This document shows positions 1 to 8,269 of a DNA stretch of 64,000 bases, piece after piece. Source of the DNA: an uncultured bacterium. GTDB taxonomy: Bacteria; Bacillota; Clostridia; Lachnospirales; Lachnospiraceae. Location: positions 1 to 64,000 of the forward strand of contig CAJMRM010000010.1 of the NCBI GenBank assembly GCA_905215775.1, given 5' to 3'. Made by a program: the position numbers and the translations under genes. Position 1 is the stretch's first letter. The number at the start of each line of letters is the position of its first letter. The notes beneath the pieces were generated by a model that worked only from the letters and a program-made list of their open reading frames with translations, did no database searches and was not told the origin of the DNA.

Positions 1-1
1 C

Positions 2-181
2 GACCTGACGAAGTTTGATACCGATTTCGACCTGATCTCCGGCCGCTATGTGATCGACGCAAAATCCATCATGGGCATCTTCAGCCTGGATCTTTCCAGA
101 CCCATCGACTTGAATATCCACGCCGAAGGAGACGCCGAAGAGATCCTTACGGTGCTGGCTCCGTATATCGTGGAAGCATAA
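2..181 (+). CDS. HPr-family phosphocarrier-like protein, C-terminal part (gene runs off the left edge)
   Basis: The last 59 residues and the stop codon of a gene that starts before the window. The text contains a segment reading RYVIDAKSIMGIFSLDL, which matches the Ser46-helix region of HPr-fold proteins, followed by a second helix (AEEILTVLAPYIVEA). HPr proteins carry phosphate in the sugar phosphotransferase system or, as Crh-like paralogues, act in catabolite control. The catalytic His15 region is outside the window, so whether this is a true phosphocarrier or one of the divergent Clostridial paralogues cannot be judged here. A strong terminator follows the stop codon directly. Confidence 0.8.
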   Translation, partial: DLTKFDTDFDLISGRYVIDAKSIMGIFSLDLSRPIDLNIHAEGDAEEILTVLAPYIVEA

Positions 182-193
182 GCCCTTTAAAGT

Positions 194-228
194 CTGCCCG
201 GAAGCATTACGCTCCGGGCAGTTTTTTT
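194..228 (+). terminator. Rho-independent terminator after the HPr-family gene
   Basis: A 9-bp GC-rich inverted repeat (CTGCCCGGA, 194-202, with TCCGGGCAG, 213-221) is followed directly by seven T residues. It lies 12 bases after the stop codon. Confidence 0.92.
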
Positions 229-326
229 GTCATAGGAAAGGGCGTCCTATGACATATAAAAAGCTCCGCAGGGATCACCATGGGGCGGAAGGGAATTATG
301 CCGCAAAAGCGGCCCGCCGCAGGCGG

Positions 327-348
327 AGAAGCCCGCAAGCGGGCTTCT
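327..348. repeat. Small perfect inverted repeat in the HPr-thiI gap
   Basis: The arms AGAAGCCCGC (327-336) and GCGGGCTTCT (339-348) are perfect complements. The T-richness after it (GTTTCT) is weak, and on the minus strand, where thiI ends at 398, there is no T-run. It may be a poor terminator or a processing stem. The rest of 229-397 holds no gene that I can support. Confidence 0.5.
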
Positions 349-397
349 GTTTCTATGGCAGAAAGCTCCATCCTTCTGGGAATGGAAACGCCCTGTT

Positions 398-1579
398 TTA
401 AATACAGCGGATCACTTCTCTGGTCTCAATGGCCGTCTTCACCATTTCATCGATCTTCTCAGAAAGCTTTGTTTCCGACATTTCGATCCTCTTAAGGTTC
501 GGCTTTGTTACCGGATGCTTGGCCACGAAGATCGTACAGCAGTCCTCATAGGGAAGGACAGAGGTTTCATAGGTGTCGATCTTTAAAGAAATATCCACAA
601 TGTCCTGCTTGTCAAAGGCGACCAGCGGCCGCATGACCGGAAGCTCGCAGACGGCGTTGGTCACGCCCAGGGACTGTAACGTCTGGGAAGCCACCTGGCC
701 GATGCTCTCGCCGGTGATCAGCGCCAGACAGCCGGACTCCTTTGCAATGGCCTCCGCGATCCGCATCATATAGCGGCGCATGATGATGGTCAGCTCATCA
801 TGCGGGCACTGGTCGTAGATATAAAGCTGGATATCCGTGAAATTCACTACGTTCAGCTTGATGGGGCCGGTGTACTTTGCCACCAGCTTCGCCAGATCCA
901 CCACCTTCTGCTTGGCCCGCTCGCTGGTATAAGGCGGCGCATGGAAATACGTCGCCTCCAGGGTCACGCCCCGCTTGGCCACCATATACCCCGCCACCGG
1001 GCTGTCGATGCCGCCGGAAAGCAGGAGCATGGCCTTCCCGGCCGTTCCGATGGGCATTCCTCCCGGGCCCGGGATGGTTTCAGAGAAAATATTGATCTTA
1101 TGGCGCACCTCCACCCGCAGGAGCACGTCCGGATTATGCACGTCCACCCGGGTCTCCGGATACGCGTTTAAGATCACCTCGCCCAGATCCCGGTTGATCT
1201 GGTCCGACACCACCGGATACTGCTTGTTGCCCCGGCGGGCCACCACCTTAAACGTAAAGTTTTTATTTTCGTAAGCCTCGCCGATGTAGCGCACCACCTG
1301 GGCCTTCAGATCTTCATAGCCATTGTCCTCGATCTGGAGCATGGGGCAGATGCCCACAATGCCGAATACGTGCTGAAGGGCGTTTACCACCTCGTCAAAA
1401 TCAAAGGCCTCGCTGGCCTCGGCGTAAATGCGTCCGGCCTCCTTGGTTACCGTAAAGCCCCCCTCCAGCCGTTTCAGCCGGTGGTGGATCTGCTTTACCA
1501 GGGCGTCCTCAAAAAGATAACGGTTCTTTCCCTTGACGCCGATCTCTGCATATTTAATGAGAAAGGATCTGTAATTCAT
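398..1579 (-). CDS. thiI: tRNA 4-thiouridine synthase ThiI
   Basis: ThiI adenylates U8 of tRNA and transfers persulfide sulfur to it. In many bacteria it also serves thiazole synthesis. The 393-residue protein has the N-terminal ferredoxin-like region, a THUMP domain (about residues 60-165) and an adenine nucleotide alpha-hydrolase domain with the PP-loop SGGIDS at 188-193. It lacks the C-terminal rhodanese domain of the E. coli protein (482 residues), as is usual in Gram-positive bacteria. There a dedicated cysteine desulfurase hands sulfur over directly, and such a desulfurase gene lies just upstream (69-bp gap). A clear AAGGAG ribosome site precedes the ATG. It is the last gene of the prmA-rsmE-desulfurase-thiI operon. 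Confidence 0.96.
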   Translation of the reverse strand: MNYRSFLIKYAEIGVKGKNRYLFEDALVKQIHHRLKRLEGGFTVTKEAGRIYAEASEAFDFDEVVNALQHVFGIVGICPMLQIEDNGYEDLKAQVVRYIGEAYENKNFTFKVVARRGNKQYPVVSDQINRDLGEVILNAYPETRVDVHNPDVLLRVEVRHKINIFSETIPGPGGMPIGTAGKAMLLLSGGIDSPVAGYMVAKRGVTLEATYFHAPPYTSERAKQKVVDLAKLVAKYTGPIKLNVVNFTDIQLYIYDQCPHDELTIIMRRYMMRIAEAIAKESGCLALITGESIGQVASQTLQSLGVTNAVCELPVMRPLVAFDKQDIVDISLKIDTYETSVLPYEDCCTIFVAKHPVTKPNLKRIEMSETKLSEKIDEMVKTAIETREVIRCI

Positions 1580-1648
1580 AATTCTCCTTTTGTTCTGTAA
1601 ATCTGATTTTCTGTTCCGTCTGCTTCAAGCCGCGGGTTCTGAATGCTC

Positions 1649-2815
1649 CTAGGCCCTCCGGTATCTGCGGAGCACCGGAAGAAGCTCACGCAGGACCTCC
1701 AGGCAGTAATCCACCTCGTCCTCCGTATTGAACACACCAAAGGAAAAGCGCAGGGTGGAGTCCAGCAGGGATTCCTTTACGCCGATCCCCCGGAGCGTTC
1801 CGGAGACTCCCGGATGGTTGGAGGAGCAGGCCGATCCGGAGGAAACGTAGATTCCCCGGTCCTCCAGGGCATGCAGGAGCACCTCAGCCCTTACGCCCTC
1901 AAAGCCGGCGCTGACGATCTGGGGAGCCGAATCCCTTCCGGTCCGTCCGTGGACCGTAACGCCCTCCATACTGGAAAGCCCCTGGATCAGGCGGTCCTTT
2001 AAGGCGTACAGCCGCTCCACTTTTTCGTCATGGTCCTTATAGATCTCCCGGACCGCCATGCCCAGGCCGGCGCAGCCCGGAACGTTTTCCGTACCCGAGC
2101 GCAGTCCCTTCTGCTGGCCTCCGCCGAAGATAATGGGCCTGATCCGTACCCTTTCGTCCACATACAAAAAACCCACGCCCTTGGGGCCATGGATCTTATG
2201 GCCGCTGACAGACATCAGATCAATGCCCTCTTTTTTGGGACGGATCACATATTTTCCGTAGGCCTGGATGGCATCCACATGGAAATAAATATCCGGCCGG
2301 ATGCTCTTTATAAGCTTCCCGATCTCTTCCACCGGCTCCACGGCCCCCATCTCGTTGTTCACATACATGATGGAAACCAGGATCGTGTCGTCGCAGATGG
2401 CCTCCCGCAGGGCATCCAGGGATACGATCCCGTCCTGATCCACCGGAAGATAGGTGATCCGGAAGCCCTGCTCCTCCAAAAAGCTCATGGTATTGTAGAC
2501 CGACGCATGCTCGATGCAGGTGGTGATCAGATGGTTTCCCTTTCTTCTGGCGGCCATGGCGGCGCCAATGAGGGCCATATTGTTGGACTCCGTTCCGCCG
2601 GAGGTAAAAACGATCTCCTTTTCCTTGACCTTCAGGGAGCCTGCGATCTCCTCCCGTGCCTCCCGGATGTACCGTTCCGCCTCCACGCCCTTTATATGTC
2701 TGGAGGAGGTATTTCCATAATCAGCGGTCATCGCCTCCACCATCACATCCCGGACGCTGTCAAACACCCGGGTCGTGGCCGAATTATCAAAATATACTTC
2801 TTTTCTGTTTTCCAT
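1649..2815 (-). CDS. Cysteine desulfurase, NifS/IscS family, probable sulfur donor to ThiI
   Basis: A PLP-dependent aminotransferase class V enzyme that converts cysteine to alanine and an enzyme-bound persulfide. It has 388 residues. The PLP-binding lysine sits in SGHKIHGPKG (K207) and the catalytic cysteine in SSGSACSS (C330), on the short flexible loop typical of this family. The TSGGTESNN cofactor loop is intact near residue 71. Its position directly before thiI, in one operon, suggests that its main client is ThiI (the B. subtilis NifZ-ThiI arrangement) rather than Fe-S cluster assembly. No iscU-like scaffold gene is nearby. The partner assignment is inferred from context. Confidence 0.93.
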   Translation of the reverse strand: MENRKEVYFDNSATTRVFDSVRDVMVEAMTADYGNTSSRHIKGVEAERYIREAREEIAGSLKVKEKEIVFTSGGTESNNMALIGAAMAARRKGNHLITTCIEHASVYNTMSFLEEQGFRITYLPVDQDGIVSLDALREAICDDTILVSIMYVNNEMGAVEPVEEIGKLIKSIRPDIYFHVDAIQAYGKYVIRPKKEGIDLMSVSGHKIHGPKGVGFLYVDERVRIRPIIFGGGQQKGLRSGTENVPGCAGLGMAVREIYKDHDEKVERLYALKDRLIQGLSSMEGVTVHGRTGRDSAPQIVSAGFEGVRAEVLLHALEDRGIYVSSGSACSSNHPGVSGTLRGIGVKESLLDSTLRFSFGVFNTEDEVDYCLEVLRELLPVLRRYRRA

Positions 2816-2823
2816 TTAAAAAA

Positions 2824-3579
2824 TCAATCCTCCAAAAGAAGCCCCACGGCTGAAAGCACAAAAAGCCCCGCCGTCTCAGTCCTTAGGATCCGTTTTCCCA
2901 GGGTCACCGTCCTGGCGCCGGCGCTTCTGGCCGCCTCCACCTCTCCGTCAGAGAAGCCGCCCTCGGGGCCGATGAGCACCGCGCATTTCTTTCCGGGCCT
3001 CAGTCCGCCGATCAGACTTCTGGTAAGCTCCATGCCTCCGGCTCCCGAAAGGCTTTCCGAATCCTCATAGGGCAGAAGGAACAGGTCCATGGAGGCGGCC
3101 TCTGCCACCGCTTCCTTATAAGAAAGGACCGGTCCGATCTCCGGGACGATCATCCGTTTGGACTGCTTGGCGGCGCTTTCGGAAATCCCCTGCCAGCGCT
3201 TTCTTTTTGCCTCTTCCTTCTTCTTATCCAGCTTTACCACCGAACGGGCCATTTCCACCGGTACGATCCGCGAAACTCCCAGCTCCACGCATTTCTGGAT
3301 GATGAGCTCCATTTTGTCGCCCTTGGGAAGGCCCTGGTACAGGGTCACCTCCACCGGAAGCTCCGTATCCTCCACCGGCTCCGGCAGGATCCGTGCCAGG
3401 ACCCGGCTGCTTTCGATCTCCGTGATCTCGCACAGGCAGTTGGTCCCCTTTCCGTCGCTTAAAAGGATCTGCTCCCCCGGCTTCATCCGGAGCACATTTT
3501 TTATGTGGTTCACATCCGGCCCGGTGATCACCGCCTCAGACTCCGTAAAAAATTCCGTTTCAGTAAAAAAATGATACAC
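2824..3579 (-). CDS. rsmE: 16S rRNA (uracil1498-N3)-methyltransferase RsmE
   Basis: RsmE is a SPOUT-class enzyme that methylates U1498 of 16S rRNA. The C-terminal knot signature LIGPEGGFSDGE and the LGKRILRTETA segment are present, after an N-terminal PUA-like domain. I place the start at a GTG whose product begins MYHFF, the usual RsmE N-terminus, giving 251 residues. The GTG overlaps the prmA stop (TAGTG), and the AGGAAG ribosome site lies inside the end of prmA, so translation is probably coupled. A longer reading frame starting 30 bases upstream would add ten residues foreign to the family. Confidence 0.95.
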   Translation of the reverse strand: MYHFFTETEFFTESEAVITGPDVNHIKNVLRMKPGEQILLSDGKGTNCLCEITEIESSRVLARILPEPVEDTELPVEVTLYQGLPKGDKMELIIQKCVELGVSRIVPVEMARSVVKLDKKKEEAKRKRWQGISESAAKQSKRMIVPEIGPVLSYKEAVAEAASMDLFLLPYEDSESLSGAGGMELTRSLIGGLRPGKKCAVLIGPEGGFSDGEVEAARSAGARTVTLGKRILRTETAGLFVLSAVGLLLED

Positions 3580-4535
3580 TACCGCTTCCTCGCTGTAATG
3601 GAGACCCACTCTCCCTGTCTGGTGGTCTCCAGAATCTCAAAAGCATCATTCCGGGACAGCGCTTCCTTAACTGCCTGCTCCTTCATATCGATGATGCCGG
3701 AGGTAATAAAGATCCCGCCCGGCTTCAGATGCACCGGAACCTCCTCCTGGATCAGGATGATCACATCGGCCAGGATATTGGCCACAGCAATGTCGTAGCA
3801 CTCATATCCGGCTGCGTCCTGGACCTCCTTCTCATCGATGATATTTCCCTGGACCACTCCGAATTTCTCCTCCGGGATCCCGTTGGCCTCCAGGTTTTCA
3901 TGAACGGCGGTAATGGCGTTCTCGTCCAGATCCGTTCCAAATACGGAGCCGGCCCCCAGCTTTAGGGCCGTAATTCCGAGGATCCCGCTGCCGGTGCCCA
4001 GATCCAGGATCCGCACGCCGGGCTTCACATATTTTTCCAGCTGGCGGATGCAGAGCTGGGTAGTCTCATGCTTCCCGGTTCCAAAGGCCGTTCCCGGATC
4101 GATCTGGATCAGAAGCTTGTCCTTATGCTCCTCGGGAATCTCCTCCCAGGTAGGCTTGATAAGGATATGATCCACGGTAAACGGCTTGAAATACTGCTTC
4201 CAGTTATTGATCCAGTCCTTGTCCTCGGTCTCAGAGGCGGTGATGGTCCCCTCGCCGATCTCCACATACTGGCGAAGCTCAGAAAGTCCCTCCTGCACCT
4301 CTTTTAAAATGGCCTCCGCATCGTCATCGTCGTCCAGGTAGAAGCTCACCTTAGCCGTACCGTCGTCCGGCGGCAGCTCCGGCAGGATATCGATGAACAT
4401 TCCCTTTGTCTCACTCTCGGTCAAAGGCACATTGTCCTCGATCTCAATGCCCTGGATCCCGATCTCGTCAAACAGGCTGCTGATATAGTCCACCGCCTCT
4501 GTGGTGGTCTTCAGCGTAAATTTTTTCCACTTCAT
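3579..4535 (-). CDS. prmA: Ribosomal protein L11 methyltransferase PrmA
   Basis: PrmA trimethylates ribosomal protein L11 using S-adenosylmethionine. The 318-residue protein has the N-terminal L11-recognition domain and a class I methyltransferase domain with motif I DLGTGSG near residue 188 and the NILADVI motif (NxL/A type) further on. The start is set by GGAGGA seven bases before an ATG giving MKWKKF. An ATG 21 bases further up has no such site. First gene of a four-gene operon. In B. subtilis prmA and rsmE also follow dnaJ, and here the dnaK operon lies 9 kb away on the same strand. Confidence 0.95.
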   Translation of the reverse strand: MKWKKFTLKTTTEAVDYISSLFDEIGIQGIEIEDNVPLTESETKGMFIDILPELPPDDGTAKVSFYLDDDDDAEAILKEVQEGLSELRQYVEIGEGTITASETEDKDWINNWKQYFKPFTVDHILIKPTWEEIPEEHKDKLLIQIDPGTAFGTGKHETTQLCIRQLEKYVKPGVRILDLGTGSGILGITALKLGAGSVFGTDLDENAITAVHENLEANGIPEEKFGVVQGNIIDEKEVQDAAGYECYDIAVANILADVIILIQEEVPVHLKPGGIFITSGIIDMKEQAVKEALSRNDAFEILETTRQGEWVSITARKR

Positions 4536-4594
4536 ATTTTTTTCCTCCGGTCTCAAAGCGGTACCTTTAAGGAACCGCTAAAAAGTTACATGAT

Positions 4595-4623
4595 ATCATA
4601 TCACAGAACGGTCCTGAATACAA
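4595..4623 (-). promoter_or_regulatory. Sigma-A-type promoter of the prmA operon
   Basis: On the minus strand, TTGTAT (4618-4623) and TATGAT (4595-4600) are separated by 17 bp. A short stem (AGCGGT / ACCGCT, about 4557-4580) lies in the leader between this promoter and the prmA ribosome site. Confidence 0.65.
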
Positions 4624-4639
4624 GACGGCAAACGGCCTG

Positions 4640-5398
4640 TCACCCCGCCAGGATCTTCACAAACAGCAGGGCCAGCACGCCCATGACCACAGGCCTTACG
4701 ATCTTCTGTCCGTTATTGACCACAAGCCCGGCTCCAAAGTAGCTGCCTGCCATGCAGAAAAGGGCCGCCGTGATCCCCAGGGCATAGTCCACCTTTCCGC
4801 CCACGAAAAATGTCCCCAGGGCCCCGATATCCGCGCTCAGGTTGACCACCTTGGAGATCCCGGCCGCATCTCTGGTCCCCAGCTTCAAAAGGCCGGTAAA
4901 TACAAGGATCAGGAAGGTTCCCGTTCCAGGACCGTAAAAGCCGTCGTATCCGCCGATCAGAAAGGAGACAGCCAGGCCTGTAAAAAACATACGGCGGAAT
5001 CCGGCCGGATCCTCGGACCGGTCCGGAGTCTCCCCGCCGCCCAGCTCCTTATTCTTCAGCACATAAAAGGCCACCACTGGAAGTACCACCACCATCAGCG
5101 AGCGGATCAGCTTTTCATCGGTCTTAAGGGCCAGACTGGCTCCTCCCACGGCTCCCAGGGCGGCAGAAGCCGCCCAGGGAATGGCCAGCTTGAAACGGAT
5201 GTAGCCGCTTTTGGCAAATCTTAAGGCGGCAACGATGGACCCCGGGAAAGCGCTCAGCTTTGAGGTTCCCAGGATCACATGGACGGGAACCCCGGCCAGC
5301 ATATACGCCGGGAATGCGATCAGTCCCCCGCCTCCGGCAATGGAGTCCACAAACCCCGCCAGAAACACCAGCGGACATACAATCAGAAACTGTTCCAT
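4640..5398 (-). CDS. TSUP-family (TauE/SafE) membrane permease
   Basis: A 252-residue, strongly hydrophobic protein with about eight predicted membrane segments in two repeated halves. The conserved glycine-rich loop GFVDSIAGGGGLIAFPA near the N-terminus is typical of the sulfite exporter TauE/SafE (TSUP) family, and a second GGYDGFYGPGTGTF loop marks the second repeat. Family members export sulfite, sulfoacetate or other small sulfur or organic anions. The substrate here cannot be read from sequence. AAGGAG precedes the ATG. It may be co-transcribed with mscL, 60 bp upstream. Confidence 0.88.
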   Translation of the reverse strand: MEQFLIVCPLVFLAGFVDSIAGGGGLIAFPAYMLAGVPVHVILGTSKLSAFPGSIVAALRFAKSGYIRFKLAIPWAASAALGAVGGASLALKTDEKLIRSLMVVVLPVVAFYVLKNKELGGGETPDRSEDPAGFRRMFFTGLAVSFLIGGYDGFYGPGTGTFLILVFTGLLKLGTRDAAGISKVVNLSADIGALGTFFVGGKVDYALGITAALFCMAGSYFGAGLVVNNGQKIVRPVVMGVLALLFVKILAG

Positions 5399-5424
5399 AT
5401 TTTTTCTCCTTTAACCTGGAAATA

Positions 5425-5456
5425 CCGCAGCCCACGCTGGAGCTGCGGCGTTTTTT
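5425..5456 (+). terminator. Hairpin with T-run facing the opposite way to its flanking genes
   Basis: CCGCAGC (5425-5431) pairs with GCTGCGG (5442-5448) and is followed on the plus strand by CG and six T residues. Both neighbours (mscL and the TSUP gene) are on the minus strand, where the trailing sequence is only TATTTCC. It may stop antisense transcription, or act weakly in the mscL direction. Confidence 0.55.
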
Positions 5457-5458
5457 CC

Positions 5459-5869
5459 TTATTTTTCTTCCGCTTCCGCCAGCATGGACGTGCAGTGGCC
5501 GCAGCGGACGGCATCGATGGGGATCTCACTCTTGCAGAACGGGCAGATCTTTGTGGTGGGCGCCTTCGGAGCCTCCTCCTTGCGGCCCAGATTCATGGCC
5601 TTATTGATCGCCTTCATCATACAGAACAGAATAAACGCCATGATGACAAAATTAACGACCGCCGAAAGGAAGCTGGTGCCAAAGCCGGCCACATCCGTCA
5701 GCGTATACCTGGCCGCTCCGGTCAGAACATTCAGGACCGGCTTGATAAAGTTATCTGTCAGTGATGTGACGATCCCGGAAAAGGCGCCGCCGATCAGGAC
5801 GCCGACCGCCATATCCATGACATTCCCACGAAGTGCAAACGCTTTAAATTCACTGATAAATTTTTTCAC
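5459..5869 (-). CDS. mscL: Large-conductance mechanosensitive channel MscL with C-terminal zinc ribbon
   Basis: MscL opens under membrane tension to release solutes during osmotic downshock. The first 90 residues match MscL: the N-terminal amphipathic helix, the pore helix GNVMDMAVGVLIGGAF, a periplasmic loop and a second membrane helix. In place of the usual short charged C-terminal helix there is a linker and a four-cysteine ribbon, C109-x2-C112 and C123-x2-C126, of the rubredoxin or zinc-ribbon type. Total length is 136 residues, within the family range. GGAGGAG precedes the ATG. The ribbon would sit on the cytoplasmic side. Its role is unknown. Confidence 0.95.
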   Translation of the reverse strand: MKKFISEFKAFALRGNVMDMAVGVLIGGAFSGIVTSLTDNFIKPVLNVLTGAARYTLTDVAGFGTSFLSAVVNFVIMAFILFCMMKAINKAMNLGRKEEAPKAPTTKICPFCKSEIPIDAVRCGHCTSMLAEAEEK

Positions 5870-5898
5870 TGGATCTCCTCCTGTTTTTTGTTTTTCTG

Positions 5899-5907
5899 AT
5901 TATAACA
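5899..5907 (-). promoter_or_regulatory. Extended -10 element upstream of mscL
   Basis: On the minus strand TGTTATAAT (TG-N-TATAAT) lies about 30 bp before the mscL start. The matching -35 region is poor (TTTCTT), as is common with extended -10 promoters. Confidence 0.45.
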
Positions 5908-6054
5908 TACTTTTTTCCGGGAAGAAACGACATTTTCCAATTTTATTCCCTGCAGCTTTTCATCGCTTCCCGGAGAATTCACAGGAATTTAATAAATAAT
6001 TTCTTGAATACCCAGATGCGGTATGATATAGTACTCAGAAATAGGGGAAAACAA

Positions 6055-6092
6055 ATGGCCGCCACTATTTTTTAGTGACGGCCATTCTTTTT
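6055..6092. terminator. Strong, probably bidirectional terminator after the HD-domain gene
   Basis: A 13-base inverted repeat with one mismatch (ATGGCCGCCACTA, 6055-6067, and TAGTGACGGCCAT, 6073-6085) is followed by TCTTTTT on the plus strand and by TTTGTTTT on the minus strand. It serves the minus-strand gene ending at 6121. Confidence 0.85.
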
Positions 6093-6120
6093 GCACTGCA
6101 TGGCTCTGGTTTCTGATGCG

Positions 6121-6618
6121 TCAGCTTCCTGCGGCGGTCTCCACGCGGCAGCTCCGCTCCAGGGCGATATAGATCCGGCAGTATTCCATGGATGCGCAGA
6201 TCTTGTCGGCTATGGTAATGATCCACGCCTCCTTATTTCTGGGAACCGGCCCCAGGGGGAACATATGGGAAAGGATCGCGCTTTTTTCGCGCTCACTGAT
6301 CCCGAAGACCTCCTGGCTGTTCTTTGCCGCAGCCTTGGGATGGTAAAAGGCCTGGAAACCGCCTGTGGGAGGTTTTTCCCGGAAATCATAAAGGCAGAAA
6401 TCGTGGAGCAGTCCGGCCCTGGCGGCCATTCTCGCATCACACCCCAGCCTTCTGGCCATGTGCCAGGATATATAGGATACATTGATGCTGTGCATCAGCC
6501 TGGATGTGTCCTGATGGTGGGAAAACGCTCCCAGCTGCATAAACTTCCTGTTTTCCAGTATATCTTTTACTTCCTCTATGTAACCGGGCTCAATCTCTCC
6601 ATTAAATGTAAGCTCCAT
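6121..6618 (-). CDS. HD-domain protein, putative metal-dependent phosphohydrolase
   Basis: A 165-residue single-domain protein. It has the HD-superfamily order: a first His in LMHSINVSYIS, the LLHDFCLYD motif (paired His-Asp near residue 73), further His residues in the middle (AFYHPKAAA, LSHMFP) and a late Asp in ITIADKICAS. These residues bind one or two metals and hydrolyse phosphate esters or phosphoanhydrides in relatives. The substrate is not predictable. A recognisable ribosome site is lacking. It stands alone, with its own promoter and terminator. Confidence 0.85.
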   Translation of the reverse strand: MELTFNGEIEPGYIEEVKDILENRKFMQLGAFSHHQDTSRLMHSINVSYISWHMARRLGCDARMAARAGLLHDFCLYDFREKPPTGGFQAFYHPKAAAKNSQEVFGISEREKSAILSHMFPLGPVPRNKEAWIITIADKICASMEYCRIYIALERSCRVETAAGS

Positions 6619-6670
6619 TGGCTATCACTCACTTTCTGTAAAGAATGATGAATATCTTCTCTGCACTTTT

Positions 6671-6699
6671 ATTATGATAAAGTACTATGAAAATTTCAA
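6671..6699 (-). promoter_or_regulatory. Sigma-A-type promoter of the HD-domain gene
   Basis: On the minus strand TTGAAA (6694-6699) and CATAAT (6671-6676) are 17 bp apart. The -10 lies about 53 bp before the ATG. Confidence 0.65.
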
Positions 6700-6743
6700 G
6701 GCCTTTTCTTTAATTTTTTCTTTCATTTTGAGGTGAACTGCTT

Positions 6744-8150
6744 ATGATCAGGATTTTAAAACTTTTCGGCGTTTCGTTTCTGTTTCTTCTGCTGCTTTAC
6801 GCACTCCTCCTGGCCCTGCCCTATGTGGCCCATAAAAAGGTCCCGCAGAGCATCAAGAACCGGATACAGTCCGTACAATATTACTCAGAGCTCCCCGGAA
6901 CAGAACGGGCCGCCTACATAGACGACAACACGGAGGCTCTCCTTTACCGCCTGAATCTCATTGACCAGGCCCAGCAGGAGATCATCTTCTCCACCTTTGA
7001 CTTTAACGTGGATGAGGCCGGCAAAGATATCATGGCCGCTCTCCTTTCGGCGGCAGAACGGGGCGTCCGGATCCGGATGCTGGTGGACGGGTTCAGCGGC
7101 ATGCTGGATGTGAACAGGAGTCCCTGGTTTGAAGCCATGGCTGCCCACGAAAACATCCAGCTGAAGATCTACAATCCCATCCGGTTCTCTAAACCATGGA
7201 AGATGCAGGCCCGCCTTCACGATAAATATCTGATCATCGACGATCAGATGTATCTTTTAGGAGGACGGAATACCTTTAATCTGTTCCTGGGCGACTATAC
7301 GCCAGTGAAAAATATCGACCGGGAGCTGTTCATTTACGAAACCTCCGGGAATCCGGATGCATCGATCCGTCAGCTGAAGGAATACTTCCTGTCTGTCTGG
7401 GAGCTTCCCGACGCAGAGCTGTATACAAAGATGAGGAACCAGGAAAAATCCGACGCATGCATCCAATGGCTCACCGCCCATGCCGACGCACTGAGATCCG
7501 CCTATCCGTCGGCCTATGAGTCCTGGGATTATGAAGCCCTCACCATGGAGACCAACCGGATCACCCTCCTCCATAACCCCATCAACGCCTCCAATAAGGA
7601 GCCCTGGATGTGGGAAACCGTCTGCCACCTTATGGGGACCGGAACAAAGGTCACGGTCTACACGCCATATATCATCTGCGGAAAAGAAATGTACGCGGAT
7701 CTTACGGACCTGTGCAAAAAGACAGACCTGGTGGAGATCATCACCAACGATGTGGCCAGCGGCGCCAATCCCTGGGGCTGCACCGACTATCTGAACCAGA
7801 AAAAGAAGATCTGGGCCACCGGCGTCCGCGTCTACGAATACCTGGGGGAGCACTCCAGCCATTCCAAGGCCGTGCTCATCGACGACCGCATGAGCATCGT
7901 CGGCTCCTATAATATGGATATGCGGAGCACCTACCAGGACACCGAGCTGATGCTGGCCGTGGATTCCCCGGAACTAAACGCCGTCATCCGCAAAGAGGCG
8001 GAGATCAACAAGACGTACAGCCGGTACATGACGCCGGAGGGGACGTACATCAACGGCGAAAACTACGTTCCCCGGGAAATGAGTGCAGGTAAAAAACTCT
8101 TTTACGGCATCTTCCGGGTCCTGATCATTCCCTTCCGGAGATTTCTGTAA
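6744..8150 (+). CDS. Membrane-anchored phospholipase D-superfamily protein, cardiolipin synthase-like
   Basis: A 468-residue protein with one N-terminal membrane helix (about residues 4-28) and two PLD active-site motifs: H159-x-K161-x4-D166 and H373-x-K375-x4-D380, each followed by the GG/GSxN segment (GGRN, GSYN). Two-motif enzymes of this type transfer or hydrolyse phosphatidyl groups. Bacterial cardiolipin synthases are the best-known members, but those usually carry two N-terminal membrane helices, and this one has a single helix and a longer insertion between the two halves. It could be a cardiolipin synthase paralogue or a secreted-face phospholipase or nuclease. GAGGTG precedes the ATG. 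It is transcribed divergently from the HD gene. Confidence 0.85.
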   Translation: MIRILKLFGVSFLFLLLLYALLLALPYVAHKKVPQSIKNRIQSVQYYSELPGTERAAYIDDNTEALLYRLNLIDQAQQEIIFSTFDFNVDEAGKDIMAALLSAAERGVRIRMLVDGFSGMLDVNRSPWFEAMAAHENIQLKIYNPIRFSKPWKMQARLHDKYLIIDDQMYLLGGRNTFNLFLGDYTPVKNIDRELFIYETSGNPDASIRQLKEYFLSVWELPDAELYTKMRNQEKSDACIQWLTAHADALRSAYPSAYESWDYEALTMETNRITLLHNPINASNKEPWMWETVCHLMGTGTKVTVYTPYIICGKEMYADLTDLCKKTDLVEIITNDVASGANPWGCTDYLNQKKKIWATGVRVYEYLGEHSSHSKAVLIDDRMSIVGSYNMDMRSTYQDTELMLAVDSPELNAVIRKEAEINKTYSRYMTPEGTYINGENYVPREMSAGKKLFYGIFRVLIIPFRRFL

Positions 8151-8207
8151 AAGGGCCTGCCGTACTGAAAATCCCGGCCCGCACCGGACCGCATTCCAGT
8201 GGCCGCC

Positions 8208-8261
8208 TAAAAAAACGCTTAAGCAGATACTGTTCTTCTGCTTAAGCGTTTTCTGTTTTTT
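8208..8261. terminator. Long bidirectional terminator between the PLD and hydrogenase genes
   Basis: A perfect 14-bp inverted repeat (AACGCTTAAGCAGA, 8214-8227, and its complement, 8237-8250) is flanked by an A-run on the left and TTCTGTTTTTT on the right. It serves the converging PLD gene (plus) and hydrogenase gene (minus). Confidence 0.93.
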
Positions 8262-8269
8262 CAGGAGGC

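Noticed and set aside
327..348. thiI terminator at the 327-348 palindrome
   Set aside because: On the minus strand no T-run follows the stem, so I list it only as an inverted repeat.
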